A program made the translations under genes and the position numbers. A stretch of DNA of 51,812 nucleotides from JBDZUZ01 sp040255445 (GTDB taxonomy: Bacteria; Planctomycetota; Phycisphaerae; Phycisphaerales; UBA1924), in NCBI GenBank assembly GCA_040255445.1, contig JBDZUZ010000010.1, forward strand, positions 1-51,812. The letters are read 5' to 3'. The notes beneath the pieces were generated by a model, which worked only from the letters and a program-made list of their open reading frames with translations, was not told the origin of the DNA and did not search any database. Shown here in pieces: positions 1-8,716 of the stretch. Positions within the stretch are counted from its first letter, which is position 1, and every line of letters begins with the position of its first letter.

Positions 1-708
1 CTGATCAGCACCAGTGTTTCGGACATCCCCGCGGCGGCTTTCGGCCCCGGCTCGACGGCCAGAGAGTCGCTCGAGGGCCGGATCATGATCGGTCGCCGCT
101 CACGGGTGGTCCCGATCGAGTGCGTGGTCCGCGGCTATCTCGAGGGGTCGGGGCTCAAGGAATACCGCGAGACGGGCGCGGTCTGCGGCGTGAAGCTGCC
201 CGCGGGGCTCAAGCAGTGCGACCGGCTCCCCGAGCCGATCTTCACGCCGGCGACCAAGGAGGAGGGCGGGAAGCACGATGAGAACATCTCGTTCGACCGC
301 GCCTGCGAGCTGGTCGGGGGCCCGCTGATGGAGCAGTTGCGGGCGGTGTCGCTCGCGATCTACCTGGAGGCCGCGGAACACGCGCGAGCGCGGGGCATCA
401 TCATCGCCGACACCAAGTTCGAGTTCGGCATCCCGCTCAACGCCGACGGCAGCGATGAGGGCGATGAACCGATCCTGATTGATGAGGCGCTGACGCCCGA
501 CAGCTCGCGGTTCTGGCCGGCGGATGACTACGAGCCCGGCCGCGCGCAGCGAAGCTTCGACAAGCAGTTCCTGCGTGAGTACCTCGAGACGCTCACCACC
601 AGTGGCCGCTGGAACAAGCAGGCCCCGGGGCCGGAATTGCCGCCCGAGGTCGTCGCAGGAACGGTGGCCAAGTACCGCGAAGCGCGGGACCGGCTGACCG
701 GCGATTGA
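1..708 (+). CDS. purC: SAICAR synthase PurC, 5'-truncated by window edge
   Basis: Phosphoribosylaminoimidazole-succinocarboxamide synthase joins CAIR and aspartate in de novo purine synthesis. The reading frame is already open at base 1 (LISTSVSDIPAAAFGPG), so the true start lies upstream and the ATG at 85 is internal. Visible family motifs are LEGR before the first internal Met, PIECVVRGYLEGSGLKEY, the acidic KEEGGKHDENISF segment, IIIADTKFEFG, and DEALTPDSSRFWPADDYEPG near the C-terminus, all typical of the PurC ATP-grasp-like fold. About 235 codons are visible of the usual 290-300 for this longer subtype. It ends convergently 95 bp from the next gene, with no obvious hairpin terminator between. 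Seen: motifs and open frame. Known: reaction. Confidence 0.96.
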   Translation: MISTSVSDIPAAAFGPGSTARESLEGRIMIGRRSRVVPIECVVRGYLEGSGLKEYRETGAVCGVKLPAGLKQCDRLPEPIFTPATKEEGGKHDENISFDRACELVGGPLMEQLRAVSLAIYLEAAEHARARGIIIADTKFEFGIPLNADGSDEGDEPILIDEALTPDSSRFWPADDYEPGRAQRSFDKQFLREYLETLTTSGRWNKQAPGPELPPEVVAGTVAKYREARDRLTGD

Positions 709-802
709 GGCCGGAGACTCAGACCGGCGACTCCGACGGACGACTGGCGCGCGCGACTGACGCGCTTGACTCGCCCGCCGCGTCGCCACGGCCTGAGGGC
801 AA

Positions 803-2761
803 CTACCGCGCTTCGATCGTCGCGTTTGGCTGCTGGGGCGCCTGCCGCTCGATGAAGCCGCGGAACGCCTGCATATCGCGCGGCTCGGGGAAGACCTGGT
901 CGAAGGTCCGGCCGACACCGCCCGCCGCGCGCTTGTCGAGGAACTCCTTGTAGGTGTCCCGCAGGGCGTCGTAAGCGAACTGGCGGAGGTCGTTGGGAGC
1001 GCGGTCGTAGACCGTCTCCGCATCCTCGAGCCCCAGCGACTGCATGAGCTGCACGAAGAAGACGCCGGCGATCATGCGGAAGTCCGAGTCCATCTGCTCC
1101 ATGCGTGCGGTGCCGCGGTCGACGTTGGTTGTGCGGTACTGCTCTTCAAAGAAGAAGCGGTGGACGCGCTTGGCGTATTCGATCTGGGCGCGGAAGAGGT
1201 CAAGATCGCCCTGGAGCAGGCCCGCGACGTACGCGTTGTGGAGCGCGCCCGCGACCTGCTGCTGCATGATGTAGGGCGAGCTCAGCCGGTCTGTGAGTTC
1301 CTTGTTCACGAACTCGGCCAATGGGATCGAGAACTCCTCGGGGCGTCCCTTGTAGTGCACGTTCTGTTCGGGCATGGTGCCCAGCTCGGTGTACCACTTC
1401 TGCGCTTCGGCGATATCGCCGCGGGCGTAGAAGAAGGAGACGGCATCCTTGAGGAAGTTCTCGTAGCCGCCGATGTAGGGCCGGTAGCCGCGGTCGCCCG
1501 CGATATCCGCCCACGACCGGTTCTCCATGTCGCGGCTCTTGACGATCTTGCCGTAGGTGTCGACGAAGTAGGGGTTGGGCACCATCTGCATGAACGGCTC
1601 GCCGGGCGTGAAGGTGCCGGCGAAGTCAAAGTACATGTTGCCGGAGCGGAAGAGGTCCTGCACCGACTGGATCACGATGCGATCGGTGTTGATGAAATCG
1701 AAGTCGCGCTTGTTCCGCTCGGTCACGCGGGCCTCGCCCATCTCGACGCCGCGGGCCGACCAGTAGAGCGAGTGCGCGGCGTGGTGCCGCCAGTCCAGAG
1801 GCCCGTAGTACCGCGTGTAGCGGATCATCCGCTCGGGCTCCATGTTGTATTCGTCGATCAGCACGCGCTTGCGGATATAGGCGAGCAGATCACCCCACGC
1901 CTCGGCCAGCGAGGCATCCTCCATCAGCGTCTTGAGCGCCTGCGACCTTGGGCCCATCCGCTCGACGATCTGCGAGATCTCGGCGCGGTTGTTGAACGCC
2001 AGGATCGCCTCGCGCCGGAAGAGCAGTTCGCGCGAGATGGGCATGGGGATCGCGCCCAGCCGGTTGACGAGCGTCTCGACCTGCGGGTTGCGCTCGATCA
2101 CGCCGTCGAGCGTTGCGGGCGAGTTGGTGATGGGTTCGAGCCACTCGACATATCGCTCGATCGCGGCCTCGCGGTCGCGCTCGCCGGGGGGCGCGGGCGG
2201 CGGCGTGCCCAGGTTGATCGTCCATTCCGCGGCGAGCTGCCGCTTGTAGTAGGGGTTGGCGTCGTCGGTGTAGCCGCCGATCTTGTGCAGGAAGAACCAG
2301 CCCAGCTCCTTGTGCAGGAGCATGTCGTTGGGGTTGGCGGGGATGCCCTGTTCGCGGAGCAGGCGGATGCCGGCGTTCACCCACTGCCAGCGCTCTTCGC
2401 GGGTCTGCGTCGCGACCGAGACGTTGTACGCGAGGTTCCAGCCGTGGAAGACCCAGACGCGGGGGAAGCGGGGCTGCAGTCGCGTGATCGCGGAGGCGAG
2501 TTCAATCGCCTCGTAGTACTTGCCGGCTTCCTTGAGCGAGTTGGCGCGGATCCAGAGGAAGTTGACGAAGATGCCGCGGAACGCGCCCATCGCGATGCCG
2601 ACGGAGACCTCCCAGGGCTGGCCCTCCTCAGCGCGGTCGGTGTAGGCGAGCTCGTTGCGGCCGATCATGGCCGTCATGACGGTGGCGAGCACCGTCGAGC
2701 AGCCCATCGAGGCCGCGAGGACGATCGCCGCGGCCGCCTTGACCTTTGTCTGTCGCCTCAT
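803..2761 (-). CDS. Membrane-anchored TPR-like protein, last gene of SPFH/ABC operon
   Basis: A 652-aa protein with an N-terminal hydrophobic segment (residues about 8-32), suggesting a signal anchor, then a helical region resembling tetratricopeptide repeats (GKYYEAIELASAITRLQPRF at about 80-100; FHGWNLAYNVSVATQ just after). The rest is rich in Trp, Tyr and Arg with no catalytic motif I recognise. Large proteins of this type occur beside gliding-type ABC exporters in planctomycetes and related phyla; function is unknown. It lies 52 bp after the ABC permease on the same strand and has a clear ribosome site (GGAAAGGAA) before ATG 2761. I infer an extracytoplasmic partner of the transporter. 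A role as a substrate-binding or assembly factor is possible but unproven. Confidence 0.8.
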   Translation of the reverse strand: MRRQTKVKAAAAIVLAASMGCSTVLATVMTAMIGRNELAYTDRAEEGQPWEVSVGIAMGAFRGIFVNFLWIRANSLKEAGKYYEAIELASAITRLQPRFPRVWVFHGWNLAYNVSVATQTREERWQWVNAGIRLLREQGIPANPNDMLLHKELGWFFLHKIGGYTDDANPYYKRQLAAEWTINLGTPPPAPPGERDREAAIERYVEWLEPITNSPATLDGVIERNPQVETLVNRLGAIPMPISRELLFRREAILAFNNRAEISQIVERMGPRSQALKTLMEDASLAEAWGDLLAYIRKRVLIDEYNMEPERMIRYTRYYGPLDWRHHAAHSLYWSARGVEMGEARVTERNKRDFDFINTDRIVIQSVQDLFRSGNMYFDFAGTFTPGEPFMQMVPNPYFVDTYGKIVKSRDMENRSWADIAGDRGYRPYIGGYENFLKDAVSFFYARGDIAEAQKWYTELGTMPEQNVHYKGRPEEFSIPLAEFVNKELTDRLSSPYIMQQQVAGALHNAYVAGLLQGDLDLFRAQIEYAKRVHRFFFEEQYRTTNVDRGTARMEQMDSDFRMIAGVFFVQLMQSLGLEDAETVYDRAPNDLRQFAYDALRDTYKEFLDKRAAGGVGRTFDQVFPEPRDMQAFRGFIERQAPQQPNATIEAR

Positions 2762-2813
2762 GGGTGGTTCCTTTCCGGAACGCGTGCGGACGCAGAACGC
2801 GTCTCAAAGGTTT

Positions 2814-4772
2814 TTAGTGTCCGGAGTAGGTGGCCAGTTCGCGCTTGCTGAAGATGTACGTCCCCGCCGCGTAGAGCACGATCGACATGATGATGAGGAC
2901 GACCGTGCCGACCGCGACATCGGCCCAGCTCAGGAGCACCCCGTCGACCAGGCGGCCGGTGGGCCGCAGGTCCGCGTAGACGCGGAAGACGCTGGCAACC
3001 GCCCGGGCGATCCAGCTCACCACGGTGTTGACCACCAGCACATCGCCCTCGCGGGTCTCGGTGCGGTAGCTCTCGAGGCTCTCGAGGATGAAGTTGGCCC
3101 CCTCCGCGGCGAGGAAGGTCGTAAACGCCACCAGGCACGCGACCGGGTAGCTCATGAAGGTCGTCGCGAAGACCGCGAGCATGGCCAGGAACGCCAGCTT
3201 CACCCAGAGGACACCCATCACCCGCACGAAATTCATGCGGAAGCCGCCCACGGCGTAGGTGATCTCCAGCCCGTCGGGCGGGAAGACGATCGTCTCGGGG
3301 TTGACCGTGCGGTTGAGCAGGTCGCCGTTGACGACCATGAGCCGGACGATACCGTCGCCATCGACGGCGGTGGGCAGGAGCGGGATCGTGTGCGTCTGGC
3401 CGAGGCCGAAGCTTTGGACAGCGGGCGAGCTGTCGGTGAAGGCGAAGGTCAGCTTGTAGATCTGGTCGGGCGGGTTGGAGCCGGCGTTGATCTTGATCCG
3501 CAGGATCAGTTCGCGGCCGCTCTTGGCGGCATCCTCGAGCCCCGAGAACGAGTAGTACTGCGCCTGGCCCGGCGCGATGGCGCGATAGGACTCCACCGCG
3601 GTGCGGCGGAGGTCGCCGCGGATGCGGTTTACGATCTCCTCGCGACGCATCTCGCGGAGGCCGCGGGCCTCGTCGTCGAGCGTGGAGAGGTAGTTGAGTT
3701 CGGTTTCGACGCGGGCCTGGACGTTCTGCTCGAAGACTTCCTCGTCGAATTCGGGCGGGTCGGCCTGCACCGCGCTGCGGGCGGTGAGCACCTGGGTCTC
3801 GAGGATGAAGCGGTCTTCGGTGGGCCCGCCGCCGCCGGCGGTCGAGACATACGCCGTGCGTTCGTTGTACGCGGGCTGCTGCCGGAGGTACTCGGTGAAG
3901 AGGAAGATCGCCGAGCCGCAAACCGCCAGGAGCACCGCCGCGAGCCCGACGACGCCCAGCCATTTGCCCAGGAGGTATTGCCACGCGGCGACCGGCTTGG
4001 TCATGGTCTGCCAGATCACGCGGTCGCGCTGCTCGAAGGCGACCGTCGCCGCGGCGAAGGTGAGCACGAGCACGGCGATGATCCAGAAGGAGCCGCCGGT
4101 GGCGTATTGCAGGAAGGCCTGCACGCGGTAGCGGAGCGGCTGGTCGGCGTCGAGCAGACCGGGGAGCGCGGCCAAGCCGAAGACCAGCAGAATGATGAAG
4201 ACCAGCGAGAGCTTGAGCCGCACCGCCTCGGCGAGCACGTTGCGGGCGACGGCGAAGACCGGCCCGGGCCCCGCCAGGAGCAGCCGCAGGAGTTGCATGA
4301 GCGCGGTGAACGCCGCGGTGAGCGCGAGCACACCACCGACAAGGATCGGTGCATCGCCGGTCCCCGGGATGAACGCGAGCGGCACAACGAGCACGAGCCC
4401 GGCCAGAATGAGGCCCAGATACGTGAGCCCCAGGCCCAGCCACACCACGGTGATCGCGAGGACGACGCCGACACCGATGCCCACGACGATCGCGGTGGGG
4501 TCGTTGCTCGCGGCGAGGGCCTGCTCGATGATCCGCTGTGTCGCGGCTTCCTCCGCGGCGCGGACAGCATCCGCCCCGGCGGGGTCGGCCGGGGCCGTGG
4601 CGGCGGTCGTTGCCTCGTCAGCGCGGAGCGCGGCGATCGGGTCGTCGAGCGTCACGACATAGGCGATAGCCCCGGCGAGCGCGAGGCCCGCAAGGATGCA
4701 GGTCGCGACGATCTTGAAGAGCCGCTGCTGCTGCAGCCGGTTCAGACGGGCGAGCGTGTCGCGCAGCTTCAC
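2814..4772 (-). CDS. ABC-2 type transporter permease with large extracytoplasmic insert
   Basis: A 652-aa polytopic membrane protein. Hydrophobic segments lie near residues 20-42, 95-150, 170-200, 220-245, 265-290 and, after a gap of about 230 residues, 530-640. The hydrophilic stretch between about 295 and 520 (with an acidic coiled region EEVFEQNVQARVETELNYL) is probably outside the membrane. The motif TKPVAAWQYLLGKWLGVVG matches the SKPV...LGKFLGV motif of the divergent permease at 11273-12634, so the two are distant paralogs of the ABC-2/GldF-G class. It starts with GTG, and its first 4 bases overlap the stop of the ATPase gene (GTGA), indicating translational coupling. It presumably pairs with the ATPase to export an unknown substrate. 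Confidence 0.85.
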   Translation of the reverse strand: MKLRDTLARLNRLQQQRLFKIVATCILAGLALAGAIAYVVTLDDPIAALRADEATTAATAPADPAGADAVRAAEEAATQRIIEQALAASNDPTAIVVGIGVGVVLAITVVWLGLGLTYLGLILAGLVLVVPLAFIPGTGDAPILVGGVLALTAAFTALMQLLRLLLAGPGPVFAVARNVLAEAVRLKLSLVFIILLVFGLAALPGLLDADQPLRYRVQAFLQYATGGSFWIIAVLVLTFAAATVAFEQRDRVIWQTMTKPVAAWQYLLGKWLGVVGLAAVLLAVCGSAIFLFTEYLRQQPAYNERTAYVSTAGGGGPTEDRFILETQVLTARSAVQADPPEFDEEVFEQNVQARVETELNYLSTLDDEARGLREMRREEIVNRIRGDLRRTAVESYRAIAPGQAQYYSFSGLEDAAKSGRELILRIKINAGSNPPDQIYKLTFAFTDSSPAVQSFGLGQTHTIPLLPTAVDGDGIVRLMVVNGDLLNRTVNPETIVFPPDGLEITYAVGGFRMNFVRVMGVLWVKLAFLAMLAVFATTFMSYPVACLVAFTTFLAAEGANFILESLESYRTETREGDVLVVNTVVSWIARAVASVFRVYADLRPTGRLVDGVLLSWADVAVGTVVLIIMSIVLYAAGTYIFSKRELATYSGH

Positions 4773-6142
4773 CGACGGTTCTCCGAATCTGGCTTGTCGC
4801 CTTCGTTCGCCTTGTCATCGTCATCGATGAGCGAGCCGATGACCGAGCGGTCGATGTCCGCGGGTGGCGGCTTGGGGGGCGGGGTCGGGCGAACCGGAGC
4901 GTTCCCGCCCTGCGTTCCGCCGCTGGTCCGCGCGGTGTCCGCCTGTGGCGGCGCGCCGGCGGGTTCATCGTCGTAAGTCGAGAGCAGGCCCTCGATGACT
5001 TCCTCATCTGGCTCATCGGAGGCTGGCTCTGGCGCGGGAGTTGCTGCCGGCGGCGGTGCTGCGGCCTCGGCCGCGGCGGCCGCGGCGGCGGTCGAACCCG
5101 CGCCGGTCATGAGCTTGTCGATCAGCGCCTCGCCCTGCACCGCTTCCTGCGAGCGGAGGAACTCGGCTGTCTGGCCGCCGGCGGTGGCGCCGGAGGTTGC
5201 GAGCTGCTCGCTCTTGGCCCGTTCCACGATGTCGAGGAACAACTCCTCGAGCGACTGACGCGGCTTGGCGACGCGGGCGATCGACTTGGCGCCGCCGGAG
5301 CGGGCGCGGATGAGCTTGTCGATCTCCGCAACCGTCTCGTCGTCGAGCGCATCGGTCTCGATCGTCGTCATCGTCTCGGTGGTGAGCAGCGAGTCGCAAG
5401 TGCCCTCCGCCCGCTTCTGACCGCCGTAGAGGATGATCAGGCGGTCGACGCAATCCTCGACATCGGCGAGGAGGTGGCTCGAGAGCAGGATGGTCTTGCC
5501 GCGGCGGCCCAGCTCGATGATCAGGTCCTTGATCTGGCGGGTGCCGATCGGGTCGAGGCCGGTGGTCGGCTCATCGAGGATGAGGAAATCAGGATCGTTG
5601 ATGAGCGCCTGGGCGATGCCGATGCGGCGCTGCATGCCCTTGGAGTACTCGCGGACGGGGCGGTACTGCGCGCCGGTCAGGCCGATCATGTCGAGGAGCT
5701 GATCGATGCGGCGCTGACGGGTCTTGTACTCGATCTCGAAGAGCTTGCCGTAGTAATCGAGCGTCTCGCGGGCGTTGAGGAAGCCGTAGAGGTAGGACTC
5801 CTCGGGCAGGTAGCCGATTCGCTTCTTGATGTTGACATCAGAAGCAGGCTTATCGAAGACCGAGACGCGACCGGAGGTCGGCCGCAGCAGGCCCAGCAGC
5901 ATCTTGATCGTCGTGCTCTTGCCCGAGCCGTTGGGGCCGAGCAGTCCGAAGATCTCCTGTGGGTAGATCTCGAAGGTGAGGTTGCTGACCGCGCGGGCGC
6001 GGTCACGCATCCAGAAGTCCTTGAAGATCTTCGTGAGCTGCTGCACGGCGACCACCGGGCGGCCGCGCGAGGTATCGGCGGCCTGTCCGGAAGGCTGGCT
6101 GTCGGTGGACTTGGCGGTCTGGGAAGTGGCGGTGGTCGTCAT
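4769..6142 (-). CDS. ABC transporter ATP-binding protein with long Ala/Pro-rich tail
   Basis: ATPase subunit of an ABC-2 exporter. Walker A GPNGSGKSTT lies at about residues 69-78, the signature YSKGMQRRIGIAQAL at about 163-177, and Walker B LILDEPTTGLDP at about 182-193, followed by the switch His in LLSSHLLADVEDC. This is the CcmA/NatA/GldA arrangement. Residues 1-30 are a short polar leader. After about residue 310 there is a low-complexity tail of roughly 145 residues rich in Ala, Pro and Asp, unusual for the family and probably a disordered linker or docking region. It lies 25 bp after the SPFH gene upstream and overlaps the permease by 4 bp, so the pair is surely co-translated. Substrate unknown. 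Confidence 0.92.
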   Translation of the reverse strand: MTTTATSQTAKSTDSQPSGQAADTSRGRPVVAVQQLTKIFKDFWMRDRARAVSNLTFEIYPQEIFGLLGPNGSGKSTTIKMLLGLLRPTSGRVSVFDKPASDVNIKKRIGYLPEESYLYGFLNARETLDYYGKLFEIEYKTRQRRIDQLLDMIGLTGAQYRPVREYSKGMQRRIGIAQALINDPDFLILDEPTTGLDPIGTRQIKDLIIELGRRGKTILLSSHLLADVEDCVDRLIILYGGQKRAEGTCDSLLTTETMTTIETDALDDETVAEIDKLIRARSGGAKSIARVAKPRQSLEELFLDIVERAKSEQLATSGATAGGQTAEFLRSQEAVQGEALIDKLMTGAGSTAAAAAAAEAAAPPPAATPAPEPASDEPDEEVIEGLLSTYDDEPAGAPPQADTARTSGGTQGGNAPVRPTPPPKPPPADIDRSVIGSLIDDDDKANEGDKPDSENRR

Positions 6143-6167
6143 ACGTGTCCTGACCCGCCGCGGCGGA

Positions 6168-7595
6168 TTAGCGGGCGGTGACTTCCTGGGCGCTCGTATC
6201 GGTCTTGAACTGCTCGCGCATGAGCTCGCGCATCCGGCGTTCCTGCGCCGCCTCGTTCTCGCGACGCTTTTTGGCCTCTTCGAGCTGGCGGAGGATGTCG
6301 GGGTCCTGGTTGAGATGCAGCACCAGACTGTTCGTGCCCGCGGGCACGAGCTGGATCTGCACGCTGTCGCGGTTGAGGAACGTGCGGAGCGCGCTGTTCC
6401 ACTCCGAGCTCACCATCAGCAGCGGGTTGGCCTCGAACTGCGCCTTCTTGGCGAGGTAGCGGTCGAGCCGCCCCTTCGCGGAGCTGACAGTGGTCTGGCG
6501 GTACTGCGAGGCCTCGGCGAGGATCTCGGCGACGCGGCCGGAAACCACGCCCTCGACGGTGCGGCCGTCGAGCTCGACACGCCGGCCCTGCAGCAGGTCG
6601 TCGATGCGGGCGAGGATCTGATCCTGCGCCTGCTCGTCGCCCGTGGCGGTAGCGAGCTCGTAGGCGTCGATCTGCTGGATCAGCAGCGTGGCGGCGTCAC
6701 CGGCCACGCCGTTGAGCGTGCTGGTCCGCTGCGAGTTGGCGCTCTCGATCGCCTTGGCCGCGTTCGAGACCGCCGACTGCACCTTGGCGAAGTCGGCACG
6801 GACCCAGAGCGGGGGCGTGCGGTCGGTGGGGCTGAGCTTGTCGATCAGGATGCCCGACTCGGCGCGGTCCAGCGTGTCCTGGGCGATCTGCTTGGCGATG
6901 CGGGCGACGGAGTTCTGCTCGTCGTTGGACTGCTTGAGCAGGTCGTCAATGGTGATCTGCGCCACCGCCTGCACGATGCCCCGCTGCACCGCGGCCCGCA
7001 CGAGCTCGGTCTCGACAGACTTGTCGTTGACGTTCTCGGTGTAGTTGCGGACGCCGTCGCGGCGGTACTGGGCCTGCCACTGCATGTGCACCAGCGCGCC
7101 GTCGGCGGTGATCAGCGAGCCGCTGCCGCCCTCGTTGGGCTTGAGCTGCGCGGTCGGCGCGATCTTGTCGATCGAGGGATCCGCGGCGTTGGGCGTCGGG
7201 TTGAAGACCCAGAAGGCCTTATCGATCCGCAGATCGTTGGTGCCTTCCTTGTTCACCGTGATCAGCTCGCCCAGCGGGTAGGGCGCGCTCCACTGGAACC
7301 CGGGCGGCAGGTCGCTCGCGGTGATCTCGCCGAAGAGCAGGCGGATACCGCGCTCGCCTTCCTTGACGGCGGTGAAGCCGCTGAGGATGAAGGCCAGGCC
7401 CAGGAGGACCATGACCAGCTGCACGCCGCGGTAGGTGATGCGGAGCGCATCGGCCAGCGACTGGTTCGCCGGGTCGAGCATCGCGGCGTTGTCCGCGGGC
7501 GCGGCATCGCGGCGGAAGGTCACCGAGCTCTCGCGGCGCGGACCGATCCCGCCGCCATCTTCACCCTGCGGTTGATAGAGGATCGGGTCGATCAT
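6168..7595 (-). CDS. SPFH/band-7 domain protein, HflK-like (second of three)
   Basis: A 475-aa protein with a cytoplasmic polar leader, one membrane helix at about residues 60-80 (VMVLLGLAFILSGF), then an SPFH domain starting at VKEGERGIRLLFGEI and LPPGFQWSAPYPLGEL, the 'PG-h-h-PhPh' pattern of HflK/stomatin proteins. A long helical C-terminal region (about 280-475) ends in a charged coiled coil (RQLEEAKKRRENEAAQERRM). SPFH proteins form oligomeric membrane rings or scaffolds and modulate proteases such as FtsH; no FtsH is near here. Its ATG overlaps the stop of the HflC-like gene (TGATG), so the two should be translated in fixed ratio. Specific partner unknown. Confidence 0.85.
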   Translation of the reverse strand: MIDPILYQPQGEDGGGIGPRRESSVTFRRDAAPADNAAMLDPANQSLADALRITYRGVQLVMVLLGLAFILSGFTAVKEGERGIRLLFGEITASDLPPGFQWSAPYPLGELITVNKEGTNDLRIDKAFWVFNPTPNAADPSIDKIAPTAQLKPNEGGSGSLITADGALVHMQWQAQYRRDGVRNYTENVNDKSVETELVRAAVQRGIVQAVAQITIDDLLKQSNDEQNSVARIAKQIAQDTLDRAESGILIDKLSPTDRTPPLWVRADFAKVQSAVSNAAKAIESANSQRTSTLNGVAGDAATLLIQQIDAYELATATGDEQAQDQILARIDDLLQGRRVELDGRTVEGVVSGRVAEILAEASQYRQTTVSSAKGRLDRYLAKKAQFEANPLLMVSSEWNSALRTFLNRDSVQIQLVPAGTNSLVLHLNQDPDILRQLEEAKKRRENEAAQERRMRELMREQFKTDTSAQEVTAR

Positions 7596-8668
7596 CAGCG
7601 CTGCTCCCCGGTGTTCGAGCCGGTCGGACGGGCATCGGTCGAGCGGCCATCCGTGGTGCCGCCATCGGCAGCCGAGGTCAGCCAGTTGCCGGGCATGCGC
7701 ATGGCCGGAATCTCGCCGGACTTGAGCGAGTCGAGCGCGTTGGGATCGAACAGGGACATGCCGGGCATCGAGCCCGAGAGCACGAGCGTCGTGCGCTTGG
7801 CCATCGCATCCCGCATGAACTCGATGTTCTCGAGGAACACCGCGAGCTGCGGGTTGCTGTTCATCTGCTCGATGTAGGGCACGGCTTCCTGATCGCCGCG
7901 GACGCGGATGTTCTGTGCGAGCCGCTCGGCGAAGGCGGTGATACGGCGGGCATCGGCCTCGGCCTTGGCGCGGATGGCCTGAGCGCGGGCGTCGCCCTGG
8001 CTCTGGGTCTCCTGGACGAGCGTGTCACGGGCCTTCTGCATGCGCTCGAACACGGCCTTGGTCACTTCTTCGGGGAGGAGGATGCGGGTGATGCCCAGGT
8101 CGACGGCCTGCACGCCGTAATCGGCGAGCTGGAGGCCGGTCTGCTCATCGGCCGCAGCGCGGAAGGCCGCGAGCATGCGCTGCTCGAGCTCGGCGAGCTT
8201 GCTGGCGCTGGCGCCGGCGGAGCCGCCGACGCTGAAGAGTTCATCGAGGCGGTAGCGGCTGACCAGCGCGATCACCGAGCGGAGGTTGGCGCGGAGCGCT
8301 TCCTCGGCCTTGGCGTAGTGGTCCTCGGCGCGTTCGCCGGCGTTGCTGAACCGCTGGAAGAAGCGGAGCGGATCATCGACGCGCCAGGCGCAGAACGCCT
8401 CGACGATCACCTGGCGGTTGTCGGCGGTCTGCTGCGTCTCGAGCTTGAGGTTCAGCACGCGGACCCGCGTGTCGTACTTCGTCACCGAGTGGAACGGGTA
8501 GATCAGCTTGAAGTAGAGCCCGGGCTCGGTCTTCACGCTGTCCTGATCCGCGCTGCCGAACCAGGTCTTCACGGCCCGCTCGTTGTAGCGGACGGTGTAG
8601 ACGAAGTTGAACGAGAGCAGGGCGAGGCCGAAGATCACGGCCAGGATGACAACTAGCAGCTTGCGCAC
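7595..8668 (-). CDS. SPFH/band-7 protein, HflC-like
   Basis: A 357-aa HflC-type protein. One N-terminal membrane helix (about residues 5-22, LLVVILAVIFGLALLSFNFV) precedes the SPFH domain, with the hallmarks NERAVKTWFG, EPGLYFKLIYPFHSV and YDTRVRVL. A long helix with Ala/Arg/Glu periodicity follows (QGDARAQAIRAKAEADARR, about 230-250), as in HflC. The C-terminal about 40 residues are low-complexity Asp/Gly/Thr. Length is close to typical HflC (about 330). A GGAGACT ribosome site precedes the start. It sits between two HflK-like genes, so the usual HflK-HflC pair is expanded here to three subunits. Likely part of a hetero-oligomeric membrane scaffold serving the downstream ABC exporter (inference). 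Confidence 0.88.
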   Translation of the reverse strand: MRKLLVVILAVIFGLALLSFNFVYTVRYNERAVKTWFGSADQDSVKTEPGLYFKLIYPFHSVTKYDTRVRVLNLKLETQQTADNRQVIVEAFCAWRVDDPLRFFQRFSNAGERAEDHYAKAEEALRANLRSVIALVSRYRLDELFSVGGSAGASASKLAELEQRMLAAFRAAADEQTGLQLADYGVQAVDLGITRILLPEEVTKAVFERMQKARDTLVQETQSQGDARAQAIRAKAEADARRITAFAERLAQNIRVRGDQEAVPYIEQMNSNPQLAVFLENIEFMRDAMAKRTTLVLSGSMPGMSLFDPNALDSLKSGEIPAMRMPGNWLTSAADGGTTDGRSTDARPTGSNTGEQR

Positions 8669-8716
8669 ACGCAGTCTCCTTCACGGGGCCGGCGGAGGCC
8701 CCCGGTCGATCGTCGG

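Noticed and set aside
1160..2851. A 563-codon + strand frame opposite the TPR-like gene
   Set aside because: Same GC-frame effect; composition (Val/Asp/Arg/His repeats) is not protein-like and no start signal is present.
2655..4976. A 773-codon open frame on the + strand opposite the ABC permease
   Set aside because: Antisense to a convincing membrane protein; its translation is Arg/His/Asp/Gly-rich without domains. Long antisense frames are expected in GC-rich genes.
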